A stretch of DNA of 64,000 nucleotides from an uncultured Microbacterium sp. (GCF_947632095.1 NZ_CANROA010000001.1:124001-188000), one strand, 5' to 3'; counted from the first letter of the stretch, positions 52,916-63,933 are shown. Made by a program: numbers and translations. Notes: generated by a model from the letters alone, not told the origin.

Positions 52916-54097
52916 TCAGGGAGCGAGTCCGGCCGCGGCGGGCTTGAAACCGAGACGGACGTTCTCGCAGTCACCGGGTCGGGAGATATCGGGCCACGGT
53001 CCGAGCGCGGTCGCGTGAGGCCGCTCGGCGGCCGGCGTTCCCTCGAGGCGTTCGACGACCAGATCCACGAGTCCGGCGACGAACGCCGGGTGCGTGCCCG
53101 GCGTCGCCGTGCGCACGGCGGGGAGCCCTACGGCCTTGGCGCTGTCGAGCGCCTCGGTGTCGAGGTCCCACAGCACCTCCATGTGGTCGCTGATGAACCC
53201 GAGTGGGACGATGACGACCGCCTTGGCGCCGGCTTCGGGCAGGGTCGCGATCACATCGTTGATGTCGGGTTCCAGCCACGGCTGGCTCGGCGGACCCGAG
53301 CGCGACTGGAAGACGAGCTGCCACGGAACGGTCGCGCCGCCGGTGACGACGCCGAGGTTCTCGATGATGTGCGCGGCGACGGCGCGGTGCTGCGCGGCAT
53401 AGGCGCCGCCCTCGCCCCAGTCGACGTCGCGCGGGCCGGAGCGCTCTGCGTCGGCCGTCGGGATGGAGTGCGTGGTGAAGAGGACGTGGATGTCGGATGC
53501 TGCGATCCCCTGCTCGACGAAGCGGCTCACCGCTTCGTCGACGCCTTCCTGGAAGGGCTGCACGAATCCGGGGTGGTCGAAGAAGAGACGCACCTTGTCG
53601 GCGGTGGCGACCGAACCGAGGTCGTTCTCGGTCATGACACGCGCGATGTCCTCGCGATACTGACGATCGCTGGAGTAGGAGCTGTAAGCGCTGGTGGCCA
53701 GCACGAGAAGCGTCGAGTGCCCATCGGCGACCGCGGCGGTGAAGGCGTCGTCGAGGTAGGGGGTCCAGTTGCGGTTTCCCCAGTAGACCGGCAGGTCGAT
53801 GCCGCGATGCGCGAGTTCCGCTTCGAGCGCCGACTTCAGCTCGCGGTTCTGTTGATTGATCGGGCTCACACCGCCGAAATGACGGTAGTGGACGGCTACT
53901 TCCTCGAGTCGTTCATCCGGGATGCCGCGTCCTCCGGTGACATTGCGGAGGAACGGGATGACGTCTTCCTGCCCCTCCGGTCCGCCGAAGCTCGCGAGGA
54001 CGAGGGCGTCGTACGGGACCGGGGTCTCCACGAATGCGGCGCCACCGGCGGCCGCTTCAGACGCGAACGGAACGACATCAGGAACGATTGCACTCAC
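52916..54097 (-). CDS. hemH: Ferrochelatase (coproporphyrin III type)
   Basis: A 393-residue chelatase that inserts iron into the porphyrin; in actinobacteria the substrate is coproporphyrin III and the enzyme is also called CpfC. DALVLASFGGPEGQEDVIPFL opens the catalytic domain, HYRHFGGVSPINQQNREL and LFTTHSIPTADAERSG carry the metal-site histidines, and VPLGFISDHMEVLWDLDTE is near the end. The GTG at 54095-54097 has a gggaggatggag ribosome region. The 50-odd residue C-terminal extension contains one cysteine only (RPGDCENVR). Confidence 0.92.
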   Translation of the reverse strand: MSAIVPDVVPFASEAAAGGAAFVETPVPYDALVLASFGGPEGQEDVIPFLRNVTGGRGIPDERLEEVAVHYRHFGGVSPINQQNRELKSALEAELAHRGIDLPVYWGNRNWTPYLDDAFTAAVADGHSTLLVLATSAYSSYSSDRQYREDIARVMTENDLGSVATADKVRLFFDHPGFVQPFQEGVDEAVSRFVEQGIAASDIHVLFTTHSIPTADAERSGPRDVDWGEGGAYAAQHRAVAAHIIENLGVVTGGATVPWQLVFQSRSGPPSQPWLEPDINDVIATLPEAGAKAVVIVPLGFISDHMEVLWDLDTEALDSAKAVGLPAVRTATPGTHPAFVAGLVDLVVERLEGTPAAERPHATALGPWPDISRPGDCENVRLGFKPAAAGLAP

Positions 54098-54219
54098 CCC
54101 TCCATCCTCCCACTTCCCGATGCCGCCGATGGCCGCTCCTGGCGTAGGCTGTCAGGGTTGCCGTCGGCGCCAGCCGCGTCGAAACTCGGCCGCACCCCGA
54201 ACCCTTGGGAGAAAAAGCT

Positions 54220-56781
54220 GTGCCTGGAGAGAACCTGACCCGTATCGAGGCGCAGGAGCGCCGAGCGATCGTCGACACCCAGTCGTACGAGATCTCACTC
54301 GATCTGACGAAGGGCGCCGAGGTCTTCGGATCCCGCAGCGTCGTCCGCTTCACCGCCACGCCGGGGAGCTCCACGTTCATCGATCTGATCGCGCGCGATG
54401 TGCGCGAGATCTCGCTCAACGGCGAGCTGATCGCACCGGACGAGGTCTTCGCCGACTCGCGCATCGCACTGTCCGGCCTGCAGGCCGAGAACGTGCTCGT
54501 CATCGATGCCGACTGCGAGTACACCAATACCGGTGAGGGCCTGCACCGTTTCGTCGACCCCGTCGACGGTGAGGTGTACCTCTACTCGCAGTTCGAGGTT
54601 CCGGATTCCCGTCGGGTCTTCGCGGTGTTCGAGCAGCCCGATCTGAAGGCGACGTTCCAGTTCACGGTCACCGCACCCTCGGCGTGGAAGGTCGTCTCGA
54701 ACTCCCCCACCCCCGAGCCGATCGTCCATGACGACGTCGCGACGTGGGGCTTCGCGCCGACCCCGCGCATCTCGTCGTACATCACGGCGCTGGTCGCCGG
54801 CCCCTACGAGGCGACCTTCTCCGAGCTCACCAGCTCCGACGGCCGCGTGATCCCGCTCGGCGTCTACGGCCGCAAGAGCCTGTGGGAGCACCTCGACGCC
54901 GACTACATCTTCGACAAGACCCGCGAGGGCTTCGCCTACTTCGAGTCGAAGTTCGGCGTCGCGTACCCGTTCGAGAAGTACGACCAGCTCTTCGTCCCCG
55001 AGTTCAACGCCGGTGCCATGGAGAACGCGGGCGCCGTCACGTTCACCGAGACGTACGTCTTCCGCAGCAAGGTGACGGATGCTGTCAAGGAGCGCCGCGT
55101 CGTCACGATCCTGCACGAACTCGCCCACATGTGGTTCGGCGACCTCGTCACGATGAAGTGGTGGAACGACCTCTGGCTGAACGAGTCCTTCGCCGAGTGG
55201 GCGTCCACGATCGCCACTGCCGAGGCCACGGAGTGGACCGAGGCGTGGACGACGTTCAACGCGATGGAGAAGACCTGGGCCTACCGCCAGGACCAGCTCC
55301 CCTCCACGCACCCGATCGTCGCGGAGATCAATGACCTCGAAGACGTCTACGTCAACTTCGACGGCATCACCTATGCCAAGGGCGGATCGGTCCTCAAGCA
55401 GCTCGCCGCCTGGGTCGGGATCGACGCGTTCTTCGCGGGCGTCGGCCAATACTTCCAGAAGCATGCCTGGGGCAACACCGAGCTGAGCGATCTGCTCGGC
55501 GAGCTCGAGGCCACCAGCGGCCGCGATCTCACCACCTGGTCGCAGAAGTGGCTCGAGACGGCGGGCGTCAACACGCTGGCCCCGGTCATCGCCGAAGACG
55601 CGGATGGTCTGATCTCGCGTTTCGCGATCACGCAGACGGCGCCCGCCGACTACCCCACGATCCGCCCGCACCGCCTCGGCATCGGTCTCTACGATGTCAT
55701 CGACGGCGCGCTCACCCGCACGCACTACGAGGAAGTCGACGTCGACGGCGATCGCACCGAGATCCCGGAGCTCCAGGGCCACAAGCGCCCCGACCTCGTT
55801 CTCCTCAACGACAAGGATCTCGCCTACGCGAAGATCCGCCTCGATGAGCGTTCGCTGGCCACCGCGATCGCGCACCTGGGCGAGATCGCCGACCCGCTGG
55901 CCCGCTCGCTCGTCTGGGGCGCAGCCTGGGATCAGACCCGCGACGCCGAGATGCCGGCATCCGCATACATCGATCTCGTGCTCGGAAACATCGGACGCGA
56001 GACCGAGTCGACGACCGTCCGCACCACGCTCGCGCAGCTGCGCACGGCGGCCAACCAGTACGTCGCGCCGGCGCAGCGCGACGCGGCCCGCGCGAAGATC
56101 GCCAACGGGCTGTGGGAGCTCGCCGAAGGCGCAGCCGCCGGCAGCGACAGCCAGCTGCAGTTCGTCACCGCCTTCGCCGCTTCGCTGACCGACGCCGAGC
56201 AGGCGGGCATCATCGGCCGTCTGCGCTCCGGCGAGGATTCCCTCCCCGGGCTCGAGATCGACACCGACCTGTCGTGGCAGCTCCTCGTGGGACTCGCCTC
56301 GATCGGTGCGACGGATGCCGCGGCGATCGAGGCCGCACTGGCCGCGGACAACACCTCCAAGGGGGCCGAGTTCGCCGCGCAATCACGTGCGGCGCTGCCG
56401 ACGTCCGCCGCGAAGCAGTCCGCATGGGCCTCGTTGATCGACAGCGCCGATCTGCCGAACACGATCGTCCGTTCCTCGGCCGCTGGGTTCGTCCACCCGA
56501 ACAGCACCGAGGTGCTCGGCGAGTTCGTTCCGCGCTACTTCGAGATGCTGCTTCCGGTCTGGGAATCGCGTACCTACCAGATCGCCAGCTACCTGATCGT
56601 CGGACTGTACCCGACCCCGCTGGCCAACGCTGAGCTGCGGGATGCGACCCGCGCGTGGCTCGCCGAGAACACCGACGTCGCCCCGGCGCTGCGTCGTCTC
56701 GTGAGCGAGGGACTGGCCGACGTCGAGCGCGCCCTGGCCGCCCAGGTTCGCGATGCGGAAGAGGACGAAACCCAGGACTGA
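54220..56781 (+). CDS. pepN: Aminopeptidase N (M1 family)
   Basis: An 853-residue zinc aminopeptidase. The exopeptidase motif GAMENAG, the zinc ligands HELAH (His299, His303) and Glu322 in NESFAEW, and a tyrosine in the following domain (VYVNFDGITYAKGGSVL) are present; a long C-terminal helical ERAP1-like domain completes it. It removes N-terminal residues from peptides. The GTG at 54220 is chosen with a ggag ribosome site; a TTG at 54205 is an alternative. Confidence 0.93.
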   Translation: MPGENLTRIEAQERRAIVDTQSYEISLDLTKGAEVFGSRSVVRFTATPGSSTFIDLIARDVREISLNGELIAPDEVFADSRIALSGLQAENVLVIDADCEYTNTGEGLHRFVDPVDGEVYLYSQFEVPDSRRVFAVFEQPDLKATFQFTVTAPSAWKVVSNSPTPEPIVHDDVATWGFAPTPRISSYITALVAGPYEATFSELTSSDGRVIPLGVYGRKSLWEHLDADYIFDKTREGFAYFESKFGVAYPFEKYDQLFVPEFNAGAMENAGAVTFTETYVFRSKVTDAVKERRVVTILHELAHMWFGDLVTMKWWNDLWLNESFAEWASTIATAEATEWTEAWTTFNAMEKTWAYRQDQLPSTHPIVAEINDLEDVYVNFDGITYAKGGSVLKQLAAWVGIDAFFAGVGQYFQKHAWGNTELSDLLGELEATSGRDLTTWSQKWLETAGVNTLAPVIAEDADGLISRFAITQTAPADYPTIRPHRLGIGLYDVIDGALTRTHYEEVDVDGDRTEIPELQGHKRPDLVLLNDKDLAYAKIRLDERSLATAIAHLGEIADPLARSLVWGAAWDQTRDAEMPASAYIDLVLGNIGRETESTTVRTTLAQLRTAANQYVAPAQRDAARAKIANGLWELAEGAAAGSDSQLQFVTAFAASLTDAEQAGIIGRLRSGEDSLPGLEIDTDLSWQLLVGLASIGATDAAAIEAALAADNTSKGAEFAAQSRAALPTSAAKQSAWASLIDSADLPNTIVRSSAAGFVHPNSTEVLGEFVPRYFEMLLPVWESRTYQIASYLIVGLYPTPLANAELRDATRAWLAENTDVAPALRRLVSEGLADVERALAAQVRDAEEDETQD

Positions 56782-56798
56782 CCTCTTCGGCACGGAAT

Positions 56799-56845
56799 CG
56801 AGCGGGCCTCGGACGCGGCGCACAGCCGCATCCGAGGCCCGCTCG
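56799..56845 (+). terminator. Terminator of pepN
   Basis: A 15-bp perfect outer stem (56799-56813 with 56831-56845) plus an inner gcggc/gccgc stem, directly before the -10 box of the next gene. Confidence 0.72.
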
Positions 56846-56846
56846 C

Positions 56847-56852
56847 TAGGAT
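56847..56852 (+). promoter_or_regulatory. -10 box of the mscS-globin-flavoprotein operon
   Basis: TAGGAT, six bases before the GTG at 56859, starting one base after the pepN terminator stem; start at the codon is likely. Confidence 0.5.
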
Positions 56853-56858
56853 CGGAGC

Positions 56859-57941
56859 GTGAGCACCGTCCCGTTCGAGATCGCGCCCGAGCCCCGCTCG
56901 TTCCCGCTGTGGCTGGAAGAGACCCTCGGCTCGTTCTTCCGCTGGCTGGCCGAGGCCGGTGCCAACATGGCGCACGTGCTCGCAATCCTGGTCGTGAGCG
57001 TCGTCATCGCGTTCCTCCTGCGGCTCGCGATCCGCAGGATCGTGCGGCGCATCGTCAACAGTGCCAAGGTCAAGGCGAACGTCGACGACACGCAGGCGCT
57101 CGAGCGCTCGCCCCTGGCCGATATGCGGCTCGTCCAGCGCACGCGAACACTCGGTACGATCCTGCAAAACATCGTCAATGTCGTGATCGCGATCGTCGCT
57201 CTGGTGATGATCACGACGCGGCTCGCACCCGACCTGGTCGGTTCGCTCACGCTGCTGACCGCAGCGGTCGGCGCCGGCCTCGGCTTCGGCGCGCAGAACA
57301 TCGTGAAAGACGTTCTCAACGGTCTGTTCATCGTCGCGGAAGACCAGATCGGCATCGGCGACATGGTCGACATGGGTCTCGCCACGGGCGTCGTCGAGTA
57401 CGTCGCCGTGCGCATCACGCACGTGCGCGATGTCAACGGCACGCTCTGGTATGTCCGCAACGGCGAGGTCACCCGCATCGGGAACATGTCCCAGGGGTGG
57501 GCGCGGGCGATCGTCGACATCGGAGTCCCGGCGAACGCGGATGTCCCCGAGGTCGAGACTGCGCTCCTCGCTGCCGCCGACAAGCTCGCCAAGGATCCGA
57601 AGTGGCGAACCCGAATCATCGAACGTCCCGAGGTCTGGGGCATGGAGTCCGTCGAGGGCGAAGCGCTGATCATCCGCGTGGTCATGAAGACGCGCGCGAA
57701 CGCCATGGATGATGCCGCCAGAGAGCTGCGGATGCGGCTGAAGGGAGCGGTCGAAGGACTCGATCTCGCAGTCCCCTCTCTCGAGTCGGTGACGCCGACG
57801 GGCATCGCCGGCGCACGCCGCGTGCGCGGAGCGAACCCACCGCACACCCGTCCGAATTCGGTCACCGGCGTTCCCCCCGCACGAGGCATCTGGCGCAAGA
57901 AAGACCCGAAGCCCCCGAGCGCACCGAAGGACAATGCATGA
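56859..57941 (+). CDS. Small-conductance mechanosensitive channel (MscS family)
   Basis: A 360-residue membrane protein. Three hydrophobic helices are seen (residues about 28-55, 100-125, and the pore-lining 128-150 with GAGLGFGAQNIVKDVLNGLF), then the soluble beta domain (VEYVAVRITHVRDVNG) and alpha/beta domain. It should release solutes on hypo-osmotic shock. The C-terminal 60 residues are Pro-rich and basic. The stop overlaps the globin start (ATGA). Confidence 0.9.
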   Translation: MSTVPFEIAPEPRSFPLWLEETLGSFFRWLAEAGANMAHVLAILVVSVVIAFLLRLAIRRIVRRIVNSAKVKANVDDTQALERSPLADMRLVQRTRTLGTILQNIVNVVIAIVALVMITTRLAPDLVGSLTLLTAAVGAGLGFGAQNIVKDVLNGLFIVAEDQIGIGDMVDMGLATGVVEYVAVRITHVRDVNGTLWYVRNGEVTRIGNMSQGWARAIVDIGVPANADVPEVETALLAAADKLAKDPKWRTRIIERPEVWGMESVEGEALIIRVVMKTRANAMDDAARELRMRLKGAVEGLDLAVPSLESVTPTGIAGARRVRGANPPHTRPNSVTGVPPARGIWRKKDPKPPSAPKDNA

Positions 57942-58390
57942 CGTTCTACGACGAGGTCGGCGGATACGCCACGTTCGAGAGGATCGTTGACGGCTTCTAC
58001 CGGGAAGTGGCGCTCGATCCCGTGCTCAAGCCCATGTACCCCGAGGAGGATCTCGGTCCGGCCGCGGAGCGCTTCACGCTCTTCCTCGTCCAGTACTGGG
58101 GCGGGCCCACGACGTACGGTGAACGACGGGGTCATCCGCGGCTGCGGATGCGCCATATGCCGTTTCGCGTCGACTCGGATGCCCGCGACCGGTGGCTGCG
58201 CTGCATGCGCACCTCTCTCGACGAGATCCAGCTCTCCCCTCTGCACGATGCAACGCTCTGGGACTACCTGGATCGAGCTGCGCATGCCATGGTGAACACC
58301 ATGGAGCATCCGGGCATCCGCCCGACGCCCGCGGGGCGCACCGAGCTCCCGACTCGTGAAGTCAGTCAGGATTCGACGGAGAACACATGA
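57938..58390 (+). CDS. glbO: Group II truncated haemoglobin (GlbO type)
   Basis: A 150-residue globin. Proximal His73 lies in RLRMRHMPF, with Tyr21 (GFYREV), Tyr53 (QYWGGPTTY) and Trp86 (RWLRCM) as in mycobacterial TrHbO, so a heme with a tight oxygen or peroxide pocket is expected. Both ends are coupled by ATGA overlaps to the channel gene upstream and the flavoprotein downstream, suggesting shared expression. The C-terminal 25 residues are Ser/Thr-rich and probably flexible. Confidence 0.92.
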   Translation: MTFYDEVGGYATFERIVDGFYREVALDPVLKPMYPEEDLGPAAERFTLFLVQYWGGPTTYGERRGHPRLRMRHMPFRVDSDARDRWLRCMRTSLDEIQLSPLHDATLWDYLDRAAHAMVNTMEHPGIRPTPAGRTELPTREVSQDSTENT

Positions 58391-60045
58391 CGCACAGGCC
58401 CCTGTCCACCGACGTTCTCGTCATCGGCTGGGGGCTGTCCGGCCTGGTCGCGGCTACGGAAGCCGTCGCCGCCGGCAGACGCGTCGTGATCGTCGATCAG
58501 GAGCCGAGGAGCAATCTCGGCGGGCAGGCGTGGTGGTCCTTCGGCGGCCTGTTCCTCATCGACTCGCCCGAGCAGCGACGCATGGGGGTCCATGATTCCC
58601 TCGAGCTCGCACAGGACGACTGGTTCGGCAACGCCGCATTCGATCGCGATGAGGACCATTGGCCCCGCGAATGGGCCGGCGCCTATCTGGATTTCGCCGC
58701 CGGTGAGAAGCGCGCCTGGCTGCGCTCCCTCGGCATCGGCTTCTTCCCTGTCGTCGGTTGGGCGGAGCGCGGCGGTTACGGCGCCATCGGCCCCGGGAAC
58801 TCCGTTCCGCGATTCCACATCACCTGGGGAACCGGACCGGGCATCGTGGCGCCCTTCTCGGATGCTGTGCACCGGGGCGAGGACGATGGTGTCATCACCG
58901 TCCTGCCTCGACACCGGGTGACCGAGCTCCTGAGCGATGATGGTGCTGTGGTGGGTGCCCGTGGTGTCCGGCTCGTCGACTCCCCCGCTCCCCGCGGCGT
59001 CGAGAGCGCGCGGGAGCGCGTCGGCGACTTCGAGATCCGCGCGGGTGCGACCATCATCGCGTCGGGCGGGATCGGCGGGAACCACGACCTCGTTCGCGCA
59101 GCCTGGCCAGCACGTCTGGGAACGCCGCCCGCGCGCATGCTCTCCGGCGTTCCGTCCTATGTCGACGGATCCATGCAGGCGGTCTCCACTGCGGCGGGAG
59201 CGCACCTGGTCAACGGCGATCGCATGTGGCACTACGTGGAAGGCATCTCGAACTGGGATCCCGTCTGGCCGAGCCATGGCATCCGAATCCTGCCGGGGCC
59301 GTCCTCCCTCTGGCTCGATGCGACAGGCAAACGGCTTCCCGTTCCTCTCTACCCGGGATTCGACACGCTGGGCACGCTCGAGCATCTGCGCATCACCGGG
59401 CACGATCATTCCTGGTTCATCACGACGAGGCGGATCGTCGAGAAGGAGTTCGCCCTCTCCGGCAGCGAGCAGAACCCCGACCTGACGGGCAAGGACGTCG
59501 GCCTCCTCCTGAAGTCTCGGCTGGCGAAGGGACCGACAGGACCAGTCCAGTCGTTCCTCGACGAGGGTGAGGACTTCATCGTCGAGGACGACTTCGAAAC
59601 GCTACTCCGTCAAATGGCCCGTCATGCCGGCGGTGATGTGCTCGATGTCGATCAAGTGCGCCGCGAAGTCCGCGCCCGCGATGCACAGATCACCAACGGT
59701 TTCGGTAAAGACGCGCAGATCTCAATGCTGCGCGCGACGCGGTCCTACCGGGGAGACCGCCTGATCCGCACCGCCGCTCCCCACCGACTCACAGATCCGG
59801 GCGCCGGGCCGATGATCGCGGTGAAGTTGCACATCCTCACGCGCAAGTCGCTCGGCGGGATCAAGACCGACCTCGACGGACGAGCCCGTGATGAGCATGA
59901 CACCGTGATCCCCGGCCTGTTCGCTGTGGGGGAAGCCAGTGGCTTCGGAGGCGGTGGTGTGCATGGCTACCGCGCATTGGAAGGCACATTCCTCGGCGGT
60001 TGCCTGTTCTCGGGCCGCCAGGCGGGGCGCGCAGCAGCGCGCTGA
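58387..60045 (+). CDS. FAD-binding dehydrogenase (KstD/fumarate-reductase-like flavoprotein)
   Basis: A 552-residue flavoprotein. The dinucleotide-binding VLVIGWGLSGLVAATEAVAAG opens it and the FAD C-terminal segment GLFAVGEASGFGGGGVHGYRALEG closes it, with GATIIASGGIGGNHDL in the middle. The family is related to 3-ketosteroid delta-1-dehydrogenase and fumarate reductase, but a specific substrate cannot be given. It is coupled to the truncated globin by an ATGA overlap; a redox link to the heme protein is plausible but inferred. Confidence 0.86.
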   Translation: MTHRPLSTDVLVIGWGLSGLVAATEAVAAGRRVVIVDQEPRSNLGGQAWWSFGGLFLIDSPEQRRMGVHDSLELAQDDWFGNAAFDRDEDHWPREWAGAYLDFAAGEKRAWLRSLGIGFFPVVGWAERGGYGAIGPGNSVPRFHITWGTGPGIVAPFSDAVHRGEDDGVITVLPRHRVTELLSDDGAVVGARGVRLVDSPAPRGVESARERVGDFEIRAGATIIASGGIGGNHDLVRAAWPARLGTPPARMLSGVPSYVDGSMQAVSTAAGAHLVNGDRMWHYVEGISNWDPVWPSHGIRILPGPSSLWLDATGKRLPVPLYPGFDTLGTLEHLRITGHDHSWFITTRRIVEKEFALSGSEQNPDLTGKDVGLLLKSRLAKGPTGPVQSFLDEGEDFIVEDDFETLLRQMARHAGGDVLDVDQVRREVRARDAQITNGFGKDAQISMLRATRSYRGDRLIRTAAPHRLTDPGAGPMIAVKLHILTRKSLGGIKTDLDGRARDEHDTVIPGLFAVGEASGFGGGGVHGYRALEGTFLGGCLFSGRQAGRAAAR

Positions 60046-60049
60046 TGTC

Positions 60050-60718
60050 TCAGGATTCGCCTCCGGTCAGGCGCACCGCCGTGAGGCCCGTGGCCATCGG
60101 TCCCCTGGCCAGCACATGTCCGCGGGAGAACGCGAGCCGGTGCCAGCGTCCCGCGGACGTGACCCTCACCTGCTCCTCACCGGAGATGAAGCCGAACGCA
60201 TGAGCGGCGAAGGCCACACCGCGCGGGAGACCGAGAAGATCTTCATCCGGCTCGCCCCAGATCGACGCTCGAAGGGAACGGACCGCTTCTTCCCCGGACC
60301 CGGCCCCCGCACCGCGTGCAACGGCGCTGATCCCCCATTGCGCGCGCTGCGCGACCGTGGAGGCCTCGAGATCGCCTGCGGGCTCCCAGCCCCCGCGCGG
60401 AGGCGAGATCCCCGCCCAGGAGGGCGACAAGCCGCTCTCCGGCAGCACCAGCATCCTCTTCTCGTCCTCGTCCGCCATGAGTTCATCGATCACGAGATCG
60501 CAGACCAGCTCAGGATCCGCGCGGACGATCCGCATCGCGAGGATCGTCGGGGTCTGATCGAACAGCCCCTGCGGGGCCAGTGCCGGCGCCGTCAGAGCGA
60601 GCACTCCCCCGGACGCCTGCAGCCGAATGCCCTCATCCGAGGCCTTCCGTGCTCGGCCCACGAAGGTCAGGACATCACGGGCCGTATCGGGATCGGCGAG
60701 GAGGAGGCGTGCAGACAC
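60050..60718 (-). CDS. Conserved protein of unknown function
   Basis: A 222-residue protein I do not recognise. It begins VSARLLLADPDTARDVLTFV; then GGVLALTAPALAPQGLFDQTP, a VCDLVIDELMADEDEKRMLV segment and a Gly/Trp-rich SPSWAGISPPRGGW, ending with HRLAFSRGHVLARGPMATGL. The length and composition suggest an ESX-secretion-associated EspG-like fold, but this is a weak guess. The GTG at 60716-60718 follows TAGTCT by seven bases, which argues for a leaderless start here rather than the ATG at 60769. It converges on the flavoprotein gene, four bases apart. Confidence 0.6.
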   Translation of the reverse strand: MSARLLLADPDTARDVLTFVGRARKASDEGIRLQASGGVLALTAPALAPQGLFDQTPTILAMRIVRADPELVCDLVIDELMADEDEKRMLVLPESGLSPSWAGISPPRGGWEPAGDLEASTVAQRAQWGISAVARGAGAGSGEEAVRSLRASIWGEPDEDLLGLPRGVAFAAHAFGFISGEEQVRVTSAGRWHRLAFSRGHVLARGPMATGLTAVRLTGGES

Positions 60719-60724
60719 AGGATC

Positions 60725-60731
60725 TAGACTA
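60725..60731. promoter_or_regulatory. Symmetric bidirectional -10 element
   Basis: The seven bases tagacta read TAGACT on the plus strand (60725-60730, for the thioesterase) and TAGTCT on the minus strand (60726-60731, for the unknown gene), so two divergent promoters share one melted region. Confidence 0.5.
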
Positions 60732-60767
60732 CCGATGAGGCGATCATCGGTCGCAGAAAGGGCCGGC

Positions 60768-61652
60768 ATGACCGCAGAAGCCGAGGCACGGCAATCCGTC
60801 CAGAACCTGCTCGATGTCCTCGACCTCGATGAGACCCGCGCCCGCACCACCGAAGACATCTTCACCGGCCAGTCGCAGAGCATGCCGAGCGGACGGATCT
60901 ACGGCGGTCAGGTGCTCGCGCAGTCGTTGATCGCCGCCGAGCGCACCATGCCGATCGAACGCGCGGCCCATTCGATGCACGGCTATTTCCTGCGTCCCGG
61001 GGACTCGGCCCAGGGCCTCACGATCGCGGTCGACCGCGTCCACGACGGACGCTCCTTCTCGACCCGGCGTTCGCAGGCGTACCAGAACGGTGTGCCGATC
61101 TTCTCCATGATCGCCTCGTTCCAGGACGAGGCCCCCGGCGTCGAGCATGCGGCAGCCATGCCAGACGGGGTCCCCGAGCCGGAGCATATCCCCTCCGACG
61201 AGGATCTGCTGCACGACGCCCACCCGATCACTCAGCGGCTCTTCAGCGAGCGCCCGGCAGACATTCGGCACGTGGAGTCACCGCTGTACGTGACCGCTGA
61301 CGGCGCGAAGCAGGCCGGCCAGATGGTCTGGATGCGCATGCGCGCCCCGATGCCGGACGACCCGCGTCTGCATCGCGCCGCTCTCGCGTTCCTCAGCGAC
61401 ATGACCATCCAGGAGTCGATCCTGCGCGCCCACGGCATCCCGTGGTCGACGAGGGGGCTCAAGGTCGCCAGCCTCGACCACGCGATGTGGTGGCACCGTC
61501 CGGCGCGGGTCGACGAGTGGCTGCTGTACGTTCAGGAGTCGCCGAATGCGCGCGGCGGAAGAGGCCTGTCCACCGGTCGCATCTACACGCGCGAGGGTGT
61601 TCTCGTCGCCAGCGTCGCGCAGGAGATCATGATCCGCGTCCCCACGGACTGA
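60768..61652 (+). CDS. tesB: Acyl-CoA thioesterase II (TesB type)
   Basis: A 294-residue double-hotdog thioesterase hydrolysing acyl-CoA to fatty acid and CoA. GRIYGGQVLAQSLIAA, MHGYFLRPGDSAQGL, GRSFSTRRSQAYQNG and, in the second hotdog, ALAFLSDMTIQES and SLDHAMWWHRP are the family landmarks, the last two with the Asp and His residues typical of TesB. The ATG at 60768 has an agaaaggg ribosome site; an ATG at 60735 is a longer alternative. Confidence 0.9.
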   Translation: MTAEAEARQSVQNLLDVLDLDETRARTTEDIFTGQSQSMPSGRIYGGQVLAQSLIAAERTMPIERAAHSMHGYFLRPGDSAQGLTIAVDRVHDGRSFSTRRSQAYQNGVPIFSMIASFQDEAPGVEHAAAMPDGVPEPEHIPSDEDLLHDAHPITQRLFSERPADIRHVESPLYVTADGAKQAGQMVWMRMRAPMPDDPRLHRAALAFLSDMTIQESILRAHGIPWSTRGLKVASLDHAMWWHRPARVDEWLLYVQESPNARGGRGLSTGRIYTREGVLVASVAQEIMIRVPTD

Positions 61653-61684
61653 CAGTTCTCGGCCCCGTCGTCGACGGTCCGACG

Positions 61685-62195
61685 TCAGCGGTGCGCGTAG
61701 GCGATCGGCCGTCCGACATACGGGCCCCATACGCGCCGCATGTCTTCCGAGACTCGCACCGGCCGACCTGTGGCCGCATCCACGAGCACGATGACGGCCG
61801 TCGAGCGCGCGTAGAGGACGCGCGCGTCGTAGGAGGGATCGTTGAAGACCTCATAGCAGACCTCGACGCTGGATCCGCCGATCTTCCCGAACCACATCTG
61901 CACTTCGAGCGGACGACGTTGGTACGGCACCGGAGCGAGGTATTCGATCTCCTGGCGGGCGATGAGCGTCAGAACGCCCTGCTCGATGCCGGACTCGATC
62001 ACGGCTGTCGGCGGGGCGTCCTCTGTGTCGTCCGCTTTCCAGAAGGCCCGCACACGTGCCTCTTCGAGCAGCTTGAGCATCGACGTGTTGTTCACGTGGT
62101 TGAACGCGTCGAGGTCGCCCCAGCGCAGATGTATCGGCAGGTGGAGACGGGCATCGGCCCCGGCGGATTCCGCCGGGGCCGATGCCATGTTCTCG

Positions 62196-62203
<8 letters not shown>
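61685..62203 (-). CDS. Single-hotdog acyl-CoA thioesterase (YbgC/FcbC type)
   Basis: A 172-residue protein. The signature LRWGDLDAFNHVNNTSML with the catalytic Asp, RQEIEYLAPVPYQRRPLEV and CYEVFNDPSYDARVLYARS match 4-hydroxybenzoyl-CoA thioesterase-like enzymes. Substrate unknown. The GTG at 62201-62203 overlaps the end of ettA by eight bases; an ATG at 62188 is the alternative start, five codons later. It is convergent with tesB, a second unrelated thioesterase. Confidence 0.83.
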
Positions 62204-63875
<1,672 letters not shown>

Positions 63876-63933
63876 CGAAAACCGCTCCTTAAGTAGGCGT
63901 CGAGGATCGACACTCCAGCCTACCGGCTCTGGG

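Noticed and set aside
54295..56382. 695-codon antisense frame in pepN
   Set aside because: Shadow of the M1 aminopeptidase; GC-driven absence of stops.
63876..63933. Additional small gene upstream of ettA
   Set aside because: Only a promoter-like TAGGCT and the ribosome site are visible in this gap.
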